NCBI GenBank assembly: GCA_024763535.1
Contig: JANTFH010000022.1
Span: 1 to 33,196, forward strand
Direction of reading: 5' to 3'
From: Thermodesulfobacteriota bacterium
Lineage (GTDB): Bacteria > Desulfobacterota > Anaeroferrophillalia > Anaeroferrophillales > Tharpellaceae
DNA: 33,196 nt
The translations under genes and the position numbers were made by a program. Of this stretch, positions 8,878-16,643 are shown in pieces; the stretch's first letter is position 1; each line of letters opens with the position of its first letter. The notes beneath the pieces were generated by a model that searched no databases, was not told the DNA's origin, and worked only from the letters and a program-made list of their open reading frames with translations.

Positions 8878-9003
8878 AACGATCCTCCTCAAATTTAATA
8901 TTGCAAGATAACTACCAGAATCCTTGTTTTCAAAAATTTTCCAACAGAAAAATAAATTTATCACCATATAACCTTGCAGGCCATATTACGATAAACTATA
9001 TTA

Positions 9004-9032
9004 ATACTATCTGATTAAAAAGAGAATGTCAA
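9004..9032 (-). promoter_or_regulatory. Sigma-70-type promoter of the OmpA-family gene
   Basis: On the minus strand TTGACA (9032-9027) lies exactly 17 bp from TAGTAT (9009-9004), a perfect -35 with a 4/6 -10. It would give an untranslated leader of about 120 nt before the ATG at 8877. The leader is AT-rich and shows no recognisable riboswitch. Confidence 0.6.
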
Positions 9033-9102
9033 ATAGTTTTATTAAAAAATTTCAAGTGAACAAAAGTATAGGACAAGTCTAAATTATCCGCCCTTGATTG
9101 CC

Positions 9103-9495
9103 TCAATAATGCTGCCGGGCCGGGATCACGCCACGCACGCCGCCGCGTGGTTTTTCGACATCTCCATGCCGCCGGGGAATCAAATGGATATGAACGTGAA
9201 AGACGGTCTGGCCGGCATCAATGCCGCTGTTGCAACCAAGATTGAAACCTGAAATTGAAGGATCGTCGGCCAGTAATTTGCACCGCATTTTCAACGCCAG
9301 ATCCCAAACCTCCGCCATCTCCGCCGAATTTAATGCGAAGGCATCAGCCAGGTGCTGGAAAGGAATAATAAGGCAGTGTCCGGGGGTTACCGGTGTCTTA
9401 TCGTAGATCACAAAAAAATTTGCACTGCGATCGACTATCTCGAGTTTATCCAGTTCACAGAAGGGGCAGGCCGAAGAGTGTGCTTTAGTTGACAT
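9103..9495 (-). CDS. HIT-family nucleotide hydrolase/transferase
   Basis: A 130-residue histidine-triad protein. The catalytic motif HVHIHLIP has its three histidines at 100, 102 and 104; His102 is the expected nucleophile that forms the nucleotidyl intermediate. An N-terminal CPFC (Cys10, Cys13) together with His48 (PFQHL) suggests the structural zinc site of the branch that includes Fhit/Hint relatives, and GHCLIIPFQH is the usual conserved strand. Family members hydrolyse dinucleoside polyphosphates or AMP-lysine-type phosphoramidates in the cytoplasm. Length is typical. The C-terminal tail (RGGVRGVIPARQHY) matches the common bacterial form. Its genomic context gives no further clue to substrate. 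Confidence 0.93.
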   Translation of the reverse strand: MSTKAHSSACPFCELDKLEIVDRSANFFVIYDKTPVTPGHCLIIPFQHLADAFALNSAEMAEVWDLALKMRCKLLADDPSISGFNLGCNSGIDAGQTVFHVHIHLIPRRHGDVEKPRGGVRGVIPARQHY

Positions 9496-9540
9496 AATTC
9501 CAACCTGACAAAATCAACCGATTAAATATAAGGTAAAGCT

Positions 9541-9642
9541 TTGACATAAAAACTACTCATGAATAAAAATGTCTAATAGCATAATTGACAGAAATTGTCT
9601 AAAAAAGTTAATCTTGACAAAACCAATGATATTTGCCATATC
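9541..9642 (+). promoter_or_regulatory. Promoter region with three TTGACA boxes
   Basis: TTGACA occurs at 9541, 9585 and 9614 on the plus strand. The first has TAAAAA at 17 bp, the second GTTAAT at 16 bp and the third CATATC at 17 bp. Two GTCTAA copies (9571-9576 and 9597-9602) sit between them. One or more of these probably drives the small secreted protein at 9761; which one cannot be decided by eye. Confidence 0.4.
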
Positions 9643-9760
9643 TGCGCAAAGCCATTTAGGCTGAAAAACGCCTGACAGCTTTTTGAGGTCTCTCGGGCAG
9701 ATAGTCAACTTAAGTGATGATTCAATACAACTTCAACCGAAACTACAAGGAGACAAAACA

Positions 9761-10078
9761 ATGAAAAAAATATTTTGTGTTTTATTGATTGCATTACTGA
9801 GTATATCTTTTATCGCCCCGGCTGTAGCCGAAGTGGGCATAACCGACAGCTGCCAAAAATCGATTAAGGAACTGGAAGATAAGATAAAAGAGAACAAGAG
9901 TGACTATACGGCTGAATCACGCCGAAAAGCACATGAATACCTGCTTAAAGCCAAGACCAACCGTCTTAATGGTATAAAATGCCGGGATAATGTACTCAAA
10001 GCCCGTGAGGAGCTGCGCAAGGGAAAACATGAGCGTAAAAAGGATGATCGCAAAAAGGATAAAAAAAGAAGAGACTAA
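9761..10078 (+). CDS. Small basic secreted protein, unknown function
   Basis: A 105-residue protein with a clear signal peptide (MKKIFCVLLIALLSISFIAPAVA, cleavage near AVA-EVG) and ACAAGGAG just upstream of the ATG at 9761. The mature chain is mostly helical in character, with heptad-like KSIKELEDKIKENKSDY and HEYLLKAKTNRL segments, two Cys about 45 residues apart that could form a disulfide, and a strongly basic tail dominated by Lys, Arg and Asp (KHERKKDDRKKDKKRRD). It has its own upstream promoter cluster and a terminator directly behind, so it is an independent transcription unit. I know no family for it; a periplasmic polyanion- or wall-binding role would fit the charge but is not shown. 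Confidence 0.75.
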   Translation: MKKIFCVLLIALLSISFIAPAVAEVGITDSCQKSIKELEDKIKENKSDYTAESRRKAHEYLLKAKTNRLNGIKCRDNVLKAREELRKGKHERKKDDRKKDKKRRD

Positions 10079-10084
10079 AAACTA

Positions 10085-10122
10085 AAAAAGGGAGTGTACC
10101 CCAGCGAGTACACTCCCTTTTT
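10085..10122. terminator. Bidirectional terminator, convergent genes
   Basis: A 15-bp perfect stem, AAAAAGGGAGTGTAC with GTACACTCCCTTTTT, closes on an 8-nt loop. It has T runs on both strands and serves the small secreted protein (+) and the surface-antigen barrel gene (-). Confidence 0.9.
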
Positions 10123-10149
10123 ATATCAGATTGAGTTAAAACTCAGCTT

Positions 10150-11499
10150 CTATTTCTGGAATTGAAAAGGATGTCCGACCCATAAAGTCGCCCCGCCGCC
10201 CTCATCCGAGAAGGCGATATCAAAACGAATCATAAGTTTCCTCATATAGGCACGGAGCCCCACACCCCCATCCACTTTCATCTTTTTGTGCAGTTCGGAG
10301 ATGGACCACTCATCCGCGACCCGGCCAACCTCCACGAAGGGCACGATCTGCCAGTAGTCCCACTTCAACCACTTTTTGATCCAGGAGACCTCCCCCAGGG
10401 GGTGCCAGCGGGGTGTGAGACGCAGCTCCGCCGAGTAGTAAATTGCCGCACGATCGCTGAAACGATATTTAGGATACGCCCGCATCCGGTAAAACCCTCC
10501 CAGGGTCGACCCCATAAAATAAGGAGCTCGGTGACTGATGATCTCTTCACCGCCGCTCACATGGCTTTCCCAGGTGGGAGTATCCGTAGTCCAGAAATTA
10601 AGGGCGATCACCCGCTGACGAAACCGTTGGGAGCGGCCGAGCGAGAAATATTTACAGAGTTCCGCATCCAGAACAGTCCAGGAATCGGAGCTGCCAAACC
10701 AGCCCCAGTCCCGCGTAATCCCGAACCGTTGATAACTCCCCTTGGCCGGGTTCTGAAAAAAATCTGTGTTATCGTACTCAAGATAGAGTTTGAGACCGTT
10801 CGTGTCGATATGCCGGCTGCCCCCGCCATATTCATCGATTGACTGATGACGATAGAAGGGGCGCAGCCCCAGGGTGGTGATCCCCGATGTCAGAGGATTC
10901 CAGACCTCACCCCCGGCCAGATCTCCTGCGGGAAGACCTCTATCCAGAATATAAGTCCGGGTGGCGGAAGAGCTTCCCGCCCCGATGGGCAGGACATAGT
11001 TGAGGTTTAAATCGACAAAGGTGTCCCAGCCCTTTTTATCAATAAAGTTATCTTCATCGGAATCGTTCGTCCCGGCCCTCTCATAACCATAATCGGGATT
11101 ACCGTCGATATAGGCCTTCATATTTTGGTATTTGCCGATGGAAATAACGGGGCTCAGGAAAAGTCTTTCACACAGAGGCAGCTTGTAATCCGTCACGAGC
11201 AGGGAGAGATTGAAAGAGGAGTTGGAACTTCCGGTGATCTCCATGAAAGACCGCATCTGGTCCTGAATAAAGCCGTTGGCACCCAGCGAAATCCCATAGG
11301 CGAAATCGAACGTCTCATTATAAAAAGCGAAAGGCAGCAGCAGGTATTGGGGATAGAGATTCTTCCCCACCTCATCCCTGTCCCGAATGATGCTGGCGGC
11401 TCGAACCGAAGCTCCTCCCAGAACAGATAAGATTAAAAGAATCACCCCCACCTGCAGGCAAAGTTTCTTTCTCTTCAGGTTACCCAATCCCACCCCCAT
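10150..11499 (-). CDS. Surface-antigen (D15/Omp85-type) barrel without POTRA
   Basis: A 449-residue exported beta-barrel protein. After a signal peptide (KRKKLCLQVGVILLILSVLGGASVRAA) the whole chain is barrel-like, with no room for the POTRA domains of BamA. The Omp85 hallmark is clear near residue 335: MGSTLGGFYRMRAYPKYRF followed by DRAAIYYSAELRLTPRW, with the RxYPxxRF signature that locks loop 6 into the barrel, and a final aromatic strand ending HPFQFQK. Such POTRA-less proteins are predicted outer-membrane pores or phospholipase/translocator relatives. Start is uncertain: an ATG at 11532 has GAGG too close, the ATG at 11499 has no strong site, and a TTG at 11487 follows a purine run, so the true start may be any of these. 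A palindrome upstream (11613-11628) may regulate it. Confidence 0.85.
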   Translation of the reverse strand: MGVGLGNLKRKKLCLQVGVILLILSVLGGASVRAASIIRDRDEVGKNLYPQYLLLPFAFYNETFDFAYGISLGANGFIQDQMRSFMEITGSSNSSFNLSLLVTDYKLPLCERLFLSPVISIGKYQNMKAYIDGNPDYGYERAGTNDSDEDNFIDKKGWDTFVDLNLNYVLPIGAGSSSATRTYILDRGLPAGDLAGGEVWNPLTSGITTLGLRPFYRHQSIDEYGGGSRHIDTNGLKLYLEYDNTDFFQNPAKGSYQRFGITRDWGWFGSSDSWTVLDAELCKYFSLGRSQRFRQRVIALNFWTTDTPTWESHVSGGEEIISHRAPYFMGSTLGGFYRMRAYPKYRFSDRAAIYYSAELRLTPRWHPLGEVSWIKKWLKWDYWQIVPFVEVGRVADEWSISELHKKMKVDGGVGLRAYMRKLMIRFDIAFSDEGGGATLWVGHPFQFQK

Positions 11500-11612
11500 A
11501 AAACAGATTACATGTTGGCCCAGTGTTATCATACCTCAACTGGCTTTACAAGTTTCTTGGGCCTATTCCACCCCCATACGGTGGTTCAGTCCATATCCGG
11601 TTTTTTAAATCA

Positions 11613-11628
11613 TGTCACTCCTGTGACA
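11613..11628 (-). promoter_or_regulatory. Possible operator upstream of the barrel gene
   Basis: TGTCAC-TCCT-GTGACA is a perfect 6-bp inverted repeat, equivalent to TGTCA-N6-TGACA. On the minus strand it overlaps a possible -35 (TTGTCA, 16 bp from TAAAAA), a sensible site for a dimeric regulator. No regulator gene is nearby. Confidence 0.35.
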
Positions 11629-11663
11629 ATCCGCTTTAGCTTGTTCCAACTGCTTACAGACGC

Positions 11664-11692
11664 AAAAAGCCCGGCTTTTCAGGCCGGGCTTT
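11664..11692 (-). terminator. Terminator of the catabolic operon
   Basis: The AAAGCCCGGC / GCCGGGCTTT stem lies about 40 bases past the iorB stop; on the minus strand the stem is followed by TTTTTGCG. It marks the 3' end of the nine-gene run. Confidence 0.85.
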
Positions 11693-11732
11693 CACTTATT
11701 TTACCTTTTGTTACAGCAATAAAAATTTACTA

Positions 11733-12311
11733 CTATTTTACCGCTGCACGACCGAGGTGGAAGGCTTTAAGGTTAAGGTCAACCAGTTTGGCCGGCAGGA
11801 TCTCTTTGATCTTCTCTTCCCAGAGACTCTCCGGTAGCGGGAGAAAGCTGGAAACCGCACCCACCATAACCACGTTGGAGGAGCGGGCATTACCGGCCTG
11901 TTCGGCCAGACCGAGACCATCGATCATAAAGGTTTGTTCACCGAAAGCTAAAATCTGCTCCGGGACATCAGCCGGATACTCAGCCGCACCGGAAGCAACC
12001 GTACCCGGGTTGATCCGCATACTGTTATAGATCACCTTACCGCCGGCTTTCAGGCAGTGCATATTCCGCAGGGTTTCGAGACGCTCGAACCCGATGAGAA
12101 AATCGGCCTCGCCCGGATCAATTGTCGGCGAATAGACCCTCTCACCAAAACGAACATGACTGGTAACACTGCCGCCGCGCTGCGACATACCGTGAACTTC
12201 ACTCTGTTTAACATCAAGCTTGGCCTCAATCGCCACGGAGGTAAAGATCTGGCTCGCCAGCAGAACCCCCTGACCACCAACTCCGGCCAATAAAATATTT
12301 GTCGTTTCCAT
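11733..12311 (-). CDS. iorB: Indolepyruvate:ferredoxin oxidoreductase, beta subunit
   Basis: A 192-residue gamma-domain protein of the pyruvate:ferredoxin oxidoreductase superfamily. The opening LLAGVGGQGVLLASQIF and the SEVHGMSQRGGSVTSHVRFG segment are diagnostic of IorB. With IorA it oxidatively decarboxylates aryl-2-oxoacids (indolepyruvate, phenylpyruvate, hydroxyphenylpyruvate) to aryl-acetyl-CoA, passing electrons to ferredoxin; IorB helps to form the CoA/substrate site. Its ATG overlaps the iorA stop by one base (TAATG), so the subunits are translationally coupled at equal stoichiometry. Cytoplasmic and oxygen-sensitive. It is the last gene of the operon. Substrate class is known for the family; the actual substrate here is inferred from the neighbours. 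Confidence 0.95.
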   Translation of the reverse strand: METTNILLAGVGGQGVLLASQIFTSVAIEAKLDVKQSEVHGMSQRGGSVTSHVRFGERVYSPTIDPGEADFLIGFERLETLRNMHCLKAGGKVIYNSMRINPGTVASGAAEYPADVPEQILAFGEQTFMIDGLGLAEQAGNARSSNVVMVGAVSSFLPLPESLWEEKIKEILPAKLVDLNLKAFHLGRAAVK

Positions 12312-14071
12312 TATTTTGCCTCTCCAATTGCATCGAATTTACAGACCTGCGCACAAACTCCACAACCGGCGCACATATTGGGATCAATCACCACAAATTT
12401 GTCATCCCCCTCCTCTTCCAGAGAGAGAGCGTTACAACTGACCTTCAAGCACTGTTTACAACCGGTACATTTATCCCGATCGACAACCCAGGCCGGGTGA
12501 CTGATGCGATAACGCAAGACGCAGGGGGCCTCAACCACAACTACCGTCATCTCGTCCGAGTCAAGCGCGGCCCGCATTTTATCTTCAACATCTTTCAGGT
12601 CGTAAGGGTTAATTTTGACAACATTCTTGATTCCGAAAGATTTAACCAGAGCCGGGATATCAGCGGCAATCGCATCTTCACCACCCAGGGTTTTACCGGA
12701 ACCCGGATTCTCCTGACCACCGGTCATACCGGTTGTCCGATTGTCGAGAATCATGGCAACCGAGGTACTCTTGTTGTAGATGCAGTTCAAAAGACTGGTC
12801 ATGCCGGAATGGAAGAAGGTTGAGTCACCGATTACGGAAACCACCTTCTGGCTGTAGTCATCACTCTTGCCGATAACCTTATCCATACCGTGCCCCATAC
12901 TGATACTCGCCCCCATGCAGACACAGGCGTGCATCGCCCCCATCGGCGGCAGCGCCCCGAGAGTGTAGCAGCCGATATCACCGGAAACAAAAACTTTAAG
13001 TTTTTTCAGAATGGTAAAGATACCGCGATGGGAACAGCCGGGGCAAAAAGCCGGCGGCCGGCCGGGCAGATCAGCGGCAGCATCTTTAAGATCGAGAGTC
13101 ACCCCTGCAACCTGGGCCTTGATGAAAGCCGCACTCAATTCACCGGTCATCGGAAAGAGATCTTTACCGTGGGCGACCTTAACCCCCATAACTTTAATCT
13201 GATCTTCGAAAAAGGCATCACCCTCTTCAACCACCAGAAGTTGATCAACCTGAGCCGCAAAATCCTTGATCTTATTTTCCGGCAGCGGATAGGTGAGACC
13301 CAGTTTAAGAACCGAGGCGTTCGGCAAAGCTTCTTTAACATACTGGTAGCTGATACCGTTGGTAATAATCCCGATTTTGGTATCAGCCATCTCAACCCGG
13401 TTGAGCTCCGTGGTTTCGGCAAACTCTTTCAATTTCAGAATCCGCTCTTCCACCAGCGGATGGCGCTTTTTGGCACTGACCGGCAGCATCGTGTACTTGG
13501 GCATATCTTTTACAAGTTCAACCTTACCCGGCTGCTCTTTACGCTCTTTCAGGGTAACGATACTCTTGGAGTGTGAAGTCCGGGTCGTGGTTCGATAGAG
13601 AACCGGAGTGTCAAATTTTTCACTGATATCCAGAGCGATAGCAACAAAATCTTTACACTCCTGGCTGTCACTGGCTTCGACAACCGGAATTTTGGCGGAT
13701 TTACCATAATTGCGGTTATCCTGCTCATTTTGGGAGCTGTGCATCGCCGGGTCGTCGGCACTGACCAGAATCAGGCCGCCGTTTACCCCGGTGTAGGAGA
13801 GCGTAAACAGCGGATCGGCGGCAACATTGATACCGACGTGCTTCATGGTCACCAGCGTCCGGGCCCCGGCGATTGAGGCACCGATGCCGACTTCCAGGGC
13901 AACCTTCTCGTTCGGAGCCCATTCAGAGTAGATATCGGTGTAGTTTTTGACATTTTCGAGAATCTCGGTTGAAGGCGTACCGGGATAGGCCGCGGCCAGC
14001 TTGACACCAGCTTCCCAGACTCCCCGGGCAATCGCTTCGTTACCCGACAAAATTGCTTTTTTTGCGCTCAT
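12311..14071 (-). CDS. iorA: Indolepyruvate:ferredoxin oxidoreductase, alpha subunit
   Basis: A 586-residue catalytic subunit. The N-terminus (GNEAIARGVWEAGVKLAAAYPGTPSTEI) is the pyrimidine-binding half of the thiamine-diphosphate domains. The PP/Mg site lies near residue 413 (GDSTFFHSGMTSLLNCIYN ... DNRTTGMTGGQENPG). The C-terminus carries two 4Fe-4S motifs, CTGCKQCLKVSC (the CX2CX2CX4C spacing typical of Ior) and CAGCGVCAQVC. Electrons released on decarboxylation of the 2-oxoacid pass through these clusters to ferredoxin. AGAGG precedes the start at 14071. A 96-bp gap with no obvious feature separates it from the thiolase upstream. Length and motif order are normal for the family, with nothing missing. 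Confidence 0.96.
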   Translation of the reverse strand: MSAKKAILSGNEAIARGVWEAGVKLAAAYPGTPSTEILENVKNYTDIYSEWAPNEKVALEVGIGASIAGARTLVTMKHVGINVAADPLFTLSYTGVNGGLILVSADDPAMHSSQNEQDNRNYGKSAKIPVVEASDSQECKDFVAIALDISEKFDTPVLYRTTTRTSHSKSIVTLKERKEQPGKVELVKDMPKYTMLPVSAKKRHPLVEERILKLKEFAETTELNRVEMADTKIGIITNGISYQYVKEALPNASVLKLGLTYPLPENKIKDFAAQVDQLLVVEEGDAFFEDQIKVMGVKVAHGKDLFPMTGELSAAFIKAQVAGVTLDLKDAAADLPGRPPAFCPGCSHRGIFTILKKLKVFVSGDIGCYTLGALPPMGAMHACVCMGASISMGHGMDKVIGKSDDYSQKVVSVIGDSTFFHSGMTSLLNCIYNKSTSVAMILDNRTTGMTGGQENPGSGKTLGGEDAIAADIPALVKSFGIKNVVKINPYDLKDVEDKMRAALDSDEMTVVVVEAPCVLRYRISHPAWVVDRDKCTGCKQCLKVSCNALSLEEEGDDKFVVIDPNMCAGCGVCAQVCKFDAIGEAK

Positions 14072-14167
14072 AACTTTAACCTCTGTCTAAATTTAATTAC
14101 TTTTAATAACTCGTGACCAGTGATGAAATGGCCAAGTAAAAATTTCGATCTTTATGCGACGCCATTT

Positions 14168-15361
14168 TTAACAGGTTACTTTCATGACCAATGCCGCAGC
14201 CGTGTCACCGGCGGCACAACCGGCGAACAGACCGTAACCGCCGCCCTTTAAGGCCAGCTCTTCAATCATCTCAATCATGCAGCGACCGGCGGTCGGCCCC
14301 TGAGGATGACCGAAAACCAGAGAACTGCCGTAGTTATTGAAGCCATTCGCATCAATTCCCATCTGTTTCGCCAGATAGAGATCATTAACGGCAAACGGAT
14401 TATGAGTTTTAAGTGATTTAACATCTTTAACCGTGATGCCGGCTTTCTGCAGCGCTTTCTCGGCCGCCGGGACGACTGCTGCCGCCATATAACCCTTCTT
14501 CTCACGAGAGAAAGCATAAGAGAGAATCTGGATTTCAACATTTTTATCGCTGCTTAACTCTTTCGCGGTTGCCTGGTCAGTAACAATCAAGCCGCAGTTA
14601 CCGTCCGCCGGATGGGTCTGAGCGCCGAAAGTGTGCACTCCGCCCGGCAGAACCGAACGCAGGCCGGCCAGACCTTCAGCCGTCGTCGGAGCGATGCCTT
14701 CATCTTCACTGAAAGTAATAGTTTTCTTGCGGCTGACCTGCAACTCAACCGGAAACATATAGCGTTTCTGGAAAGCCCGGTCATCGGCCAGAGCGTCCTG
14801 ATACTGTTCGAAACGGCGCAGAGCCAGAGCATCGCACTCTTCCCGGGTAATACCGGCCTCTTTCGCCACATTCTCAGCGGTTTCGATCATGGCGTTTTTC
14901 GCCCAGGGATCATTACCGAAATTGTCCATCAGCCAGTTTTCGGTCTCCAGCTGGCCGCCCGGTCCCTTCGGATTCGGCCAGGCCAGGTGCGGGCCGTTGG
15001 AGCAGCGATCCGACATCAGGGTAAAGGCTTTATTATACTCGCCCATTTCAATGCCGAGTGCGGCCTGGTAAACACAGGTAGTTGAGGTCGAGCAGGCCTG
15101 GCTGATAATGCAGCCCGGAATCCGCTCGGCCCCCATCATCGCCGCGGCCCAGGGACTGGCGTAGAATCCGTGATTCTGGGGAATCGTAAAACCGTAATAG
15201 AGGTATTCAAAAACGCCGGCATCAATCTTTTTCTCAGCCAGCCAGCGTTTAGCCGTAGCCGCCGCCAGTTTGATCCCGTTCTCATTGGCCAGCGTCCCCT
15301 GCCAGCGGGCGAAAGGTGAAGAAAAGTAACCCCCATAGGGAATGTAAGCTTTCGTAAACAT
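14168..15361 (-). CDS. Thiolase-superfamily acyl-CoA acyltransferase
   Basis: A 397-residue thiolase preceded by AAGGAG. The nucleophile Cys90 lies in SQACSTSTTC, the NEAF-type motif appears as HNPFAVND, the catalytic His352 lies in FGHPQGPTAGR, and the second Cys382 lies in AGCAAGD, so all catalytic elements are present. It could cleave a 3-ketoacyl-CoA with CoA, or run in the condensing direction. The unusual CSTSTT in place of CGSG and the HNPF motif set it apart from ordinary acetyl-CoA acetyltransferases, closer to the uncharacterised or SCP2-type branch. That branch often works with a DUF35 OB-fold partner, which is absent here. Between it and the upstream reductase gene is a 230-bp gap with two palindromic repeats. 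Substrate unknown; it is probably an aryl or branched acyl-CoA if the operon is one pathway. Confidence 0.88.
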   Translation of the reverse strand: MFTKAYIPYGGYFSSPFARWQGTLANENGIKLAAATAKRWLAEKKIDAGVFEYLYYGFTIPQNHGFYASPWAAAMMGAERIPGCIISQACSTSTTCVYQAALGIEMGEYNKAFTLMSDRCSNGPHLAWPNPKGPGGQLETENWLMDNFGNDPWAKNAMIETAENVAKEAGITREECDALALRRFEQYQDALADDRAFQKRYMFPVELQVSRKKTITFSEDEGIAPTTAEGLAGLRSVLPGGVHTFGAQTHPADGNCGLIVTDQATAKELSSDKNVEIQILSYAFSREKKGYMAAAVVPAAEKALQKAGITVKDVKSLKTHNPFAVNDLYLAKQMGIDANGFNNYGSSLVFGHPQGPTAGRCMIEMIEELALKGGGYGLFAGCAAGDTAAALVMKVTC

Positions 15362-15431
15362 ACTGAAATTCTCCTTGAATTAGTTAATAAATTGAATGTT
15401 AAGTATCTAAAAAAAATAAAGGTGCAGCTAA

Positions 15432-15571
15432 GAACTTGGCTTCGCCCTAATAAATGCTCATAAACGGGGACAGATTTGAAATCTGTCCCCAGAACGAAAA
15501 AAAGTTAATGAGGATAAATACGAACTTTGCTTCGCTCTCTCAAACGGGGACAGATAGATATATCTGTCCCC
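15432..15571. repeat. Two tandem copies of the GGGGACAG palindrome element
   Basis: The 230-bp gap between reductase and thiolase genes (15362-15591) holds two related units. Each has an arm GAACTT-GCTTCGCYCT (15432-15449 and 15521-15538), then AAAC, then a perfect palindrome GGGGACAG...CTGTCCCC (15466-15490 and 15546-15571). The centres of the palindromes differ (ATTTGAAAT against ATAGATATAT), so the stems are conserved by structure. The same arm occurs, inverted, beside the palindrome at 20402. In the operon transcript they would form strong hairpins without T tracts. Confidence 0.85.
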
Positions 15572-15591
15572 AAAGCGAAATAGTTTGCCGT

Positions 15592-16539
15592 TTATTTAGC
15601 TTCCATATCCCAGAGCATCTTCTGCTCGCGGGCTTTGATCAAAAGGGTCATCACATCATTGACCGGGGTCGGAACGCCGTTGGCGGCCCCGACCTTGGCA
15701 ATCTCGGCATTCAGAGTATCGATCTCAGTCCGGCGGCCGGCTTCAACATCCTGAAGCATCGAGATTTTATTATCCTTGACTCCGGGCAGGCATTTGGTCA
15801 AGACGTAGGTGCCGGCATCTTCAAGTTCGGGAAAATCAAGCCCCTCGGAACGGGCCACCGCAGCGGTCTCGTTGGCCAGCATCGCCGTCAGTTTACTGGT
15901 TTCAGCACAGGCTAAAAGCTGGTTGCCGGTAAAGCCGCTCATGGCCGCAACACAGTTACCGGCATTAGCCAGCAGTTTACGCCAGATCGGCACCCGGATA
16001 TCACCATCGATAATATGCGTTTCAAGCCCGGCGGCACTCATGGTTGCGGCGATCTTTTCAAGCTTGCTGTCAACCTTGCCGTCCATACGACCGAAACGCA
16101 CGCCGCCGATGCCGCCGTTGAACTTAACCTTGTTCAAACCCAGAGGCATCGCGCTCAAAGCCGTAACTCCGCCTAAGATCTGCTCTTTAGGAATACTTTT
16201 TTCAATCTGCCTGAGATTACCAAGACCGTTCTGCACAGACAGAACATAGGTCTCCGGGCCGACCATCGGCAAAGCATTCCGGGCCGCGACCTCGGTGTGA
16301 TAACCTTTCACCGAAATCTGCACGAGATCAACAACCCCGACACTTGCCGGATCATCGGTGATTTTGATCTTACAGTTTTTTTCACTTCCGTCCGGCAGCA
16401 GGATATCAAGACCATTGGCCGTAATCGCATCGACCCGACGCCGGTCAATCTCGATCAGGGTAACATCAACCCCATTAAGATAGAGCATCGCTCCGAAAGA
16501 GCCCCCGAGGCCCCCGGCTCCAACAATTGCAACTTTCAT
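15592..16539 (-). CDS. Ketopantoate reductase-like 2-oxoacid reductase
   Basis: A 315-residue NAD(P)H-dependent reductase of the ApbA/PanE family. The start is taken as ATG 16539 because GAAAGGA lies at proper distance; the TTG at 16545 is too close. The Rossmann motif GAGGLGG starts at residue 7, VQNGLGN is at about 103-109, and the catalytic Lys188 with Asn192 is in PIWRKLLANAGNC, followed by the C-terminal helical domain. PanE reduces 2-dehydropantoate, but many paralogues reduce other 2-oxoacids to (R)-2-hydroxyacids. Set between acyl-CoA ligases and a dehydratase-type enzyme, this copy more likely serves the local pathway than pantothenate synthesis; that is inference from context. It is flanked on both sides by gaps with palindromic repeats. 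Confidence 0.88.
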   Translation of the reverse strand: MKVAIVGAGGLGGSFGAMLYLNGVDVTLIEIDRRRVDAITANGLDILLPDGSEKNCKIKITDDPASVGVVDLVQISVKGYHTEVAARNALPMVGPETYVLSVQNGLGNLRQIEKSIPKEQILGGVTALSAMPLGLNKVKFNGGIGGVRFGRMDGKVDSKLEKIAATMSAAGLETHIIDGDIRVPIWRKLLANAGNCVAAMSGFTGNQLLACAETSKLTAMLANETAAVARSEGLDFPELEDAGTYVLTKCLPGVKDNKISMLQDVEAGRRTEIDTLNAEIAKVGAANGVPTPVNDVMTLLIKAREQKMLWDMEAK

Positions 16540-16607
16540 AATCAAATCCTTTCTACAGTGTTATTGAGTTACTCCAAGACTATTTGTGCAATCAATCAGG
16601 GTTAACC

Positions 16608-16630
16608 GGGACAGATTTGAAATCTGTCCC
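16608..16630. repeat. GGGGACAG-type palindrome in operon gap
   Basis: GGGACAGAT...ATCTGTCCC, with the same core as the unit at 15466 but lacking the GCTTCGC arm, sits 13 bases after the AMP-ligase stop codon. A flanking GGTT/AACC pairing could extend the stem. Confidence 0.85.
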
Positions 16631-16643
16631 CAACCTTAAAAAT

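Noticed and set aside
9650-9760. Structured leader or riboswitch before the small secreted protein
   Set aside because: I could find only a weak GGC/GCC stem and no known aptamer signature.
14168-15361. Assigning the thiolase to acetoacetyl-CoA formation (atoB/phaA)
   Set aside because: The nucleophile region (CSTSTT) and HNPF motif differ from classical acetyl-CoA acetyltransferases, so the product cannot be named.
15432-15571. CRISPR-like tandem repeats
   Set aside because: Only two units, palindromic through their full stem, without uniform spacers or cas genes; the same motif occurs singly elsewhere.
15592-16539. Calling the reductase panE of pantothenate synthesis
   Set aside because: Family motifs fit, but no other pantothenate gene is near and the operon is catabolic, so the specific symbol is not justified.
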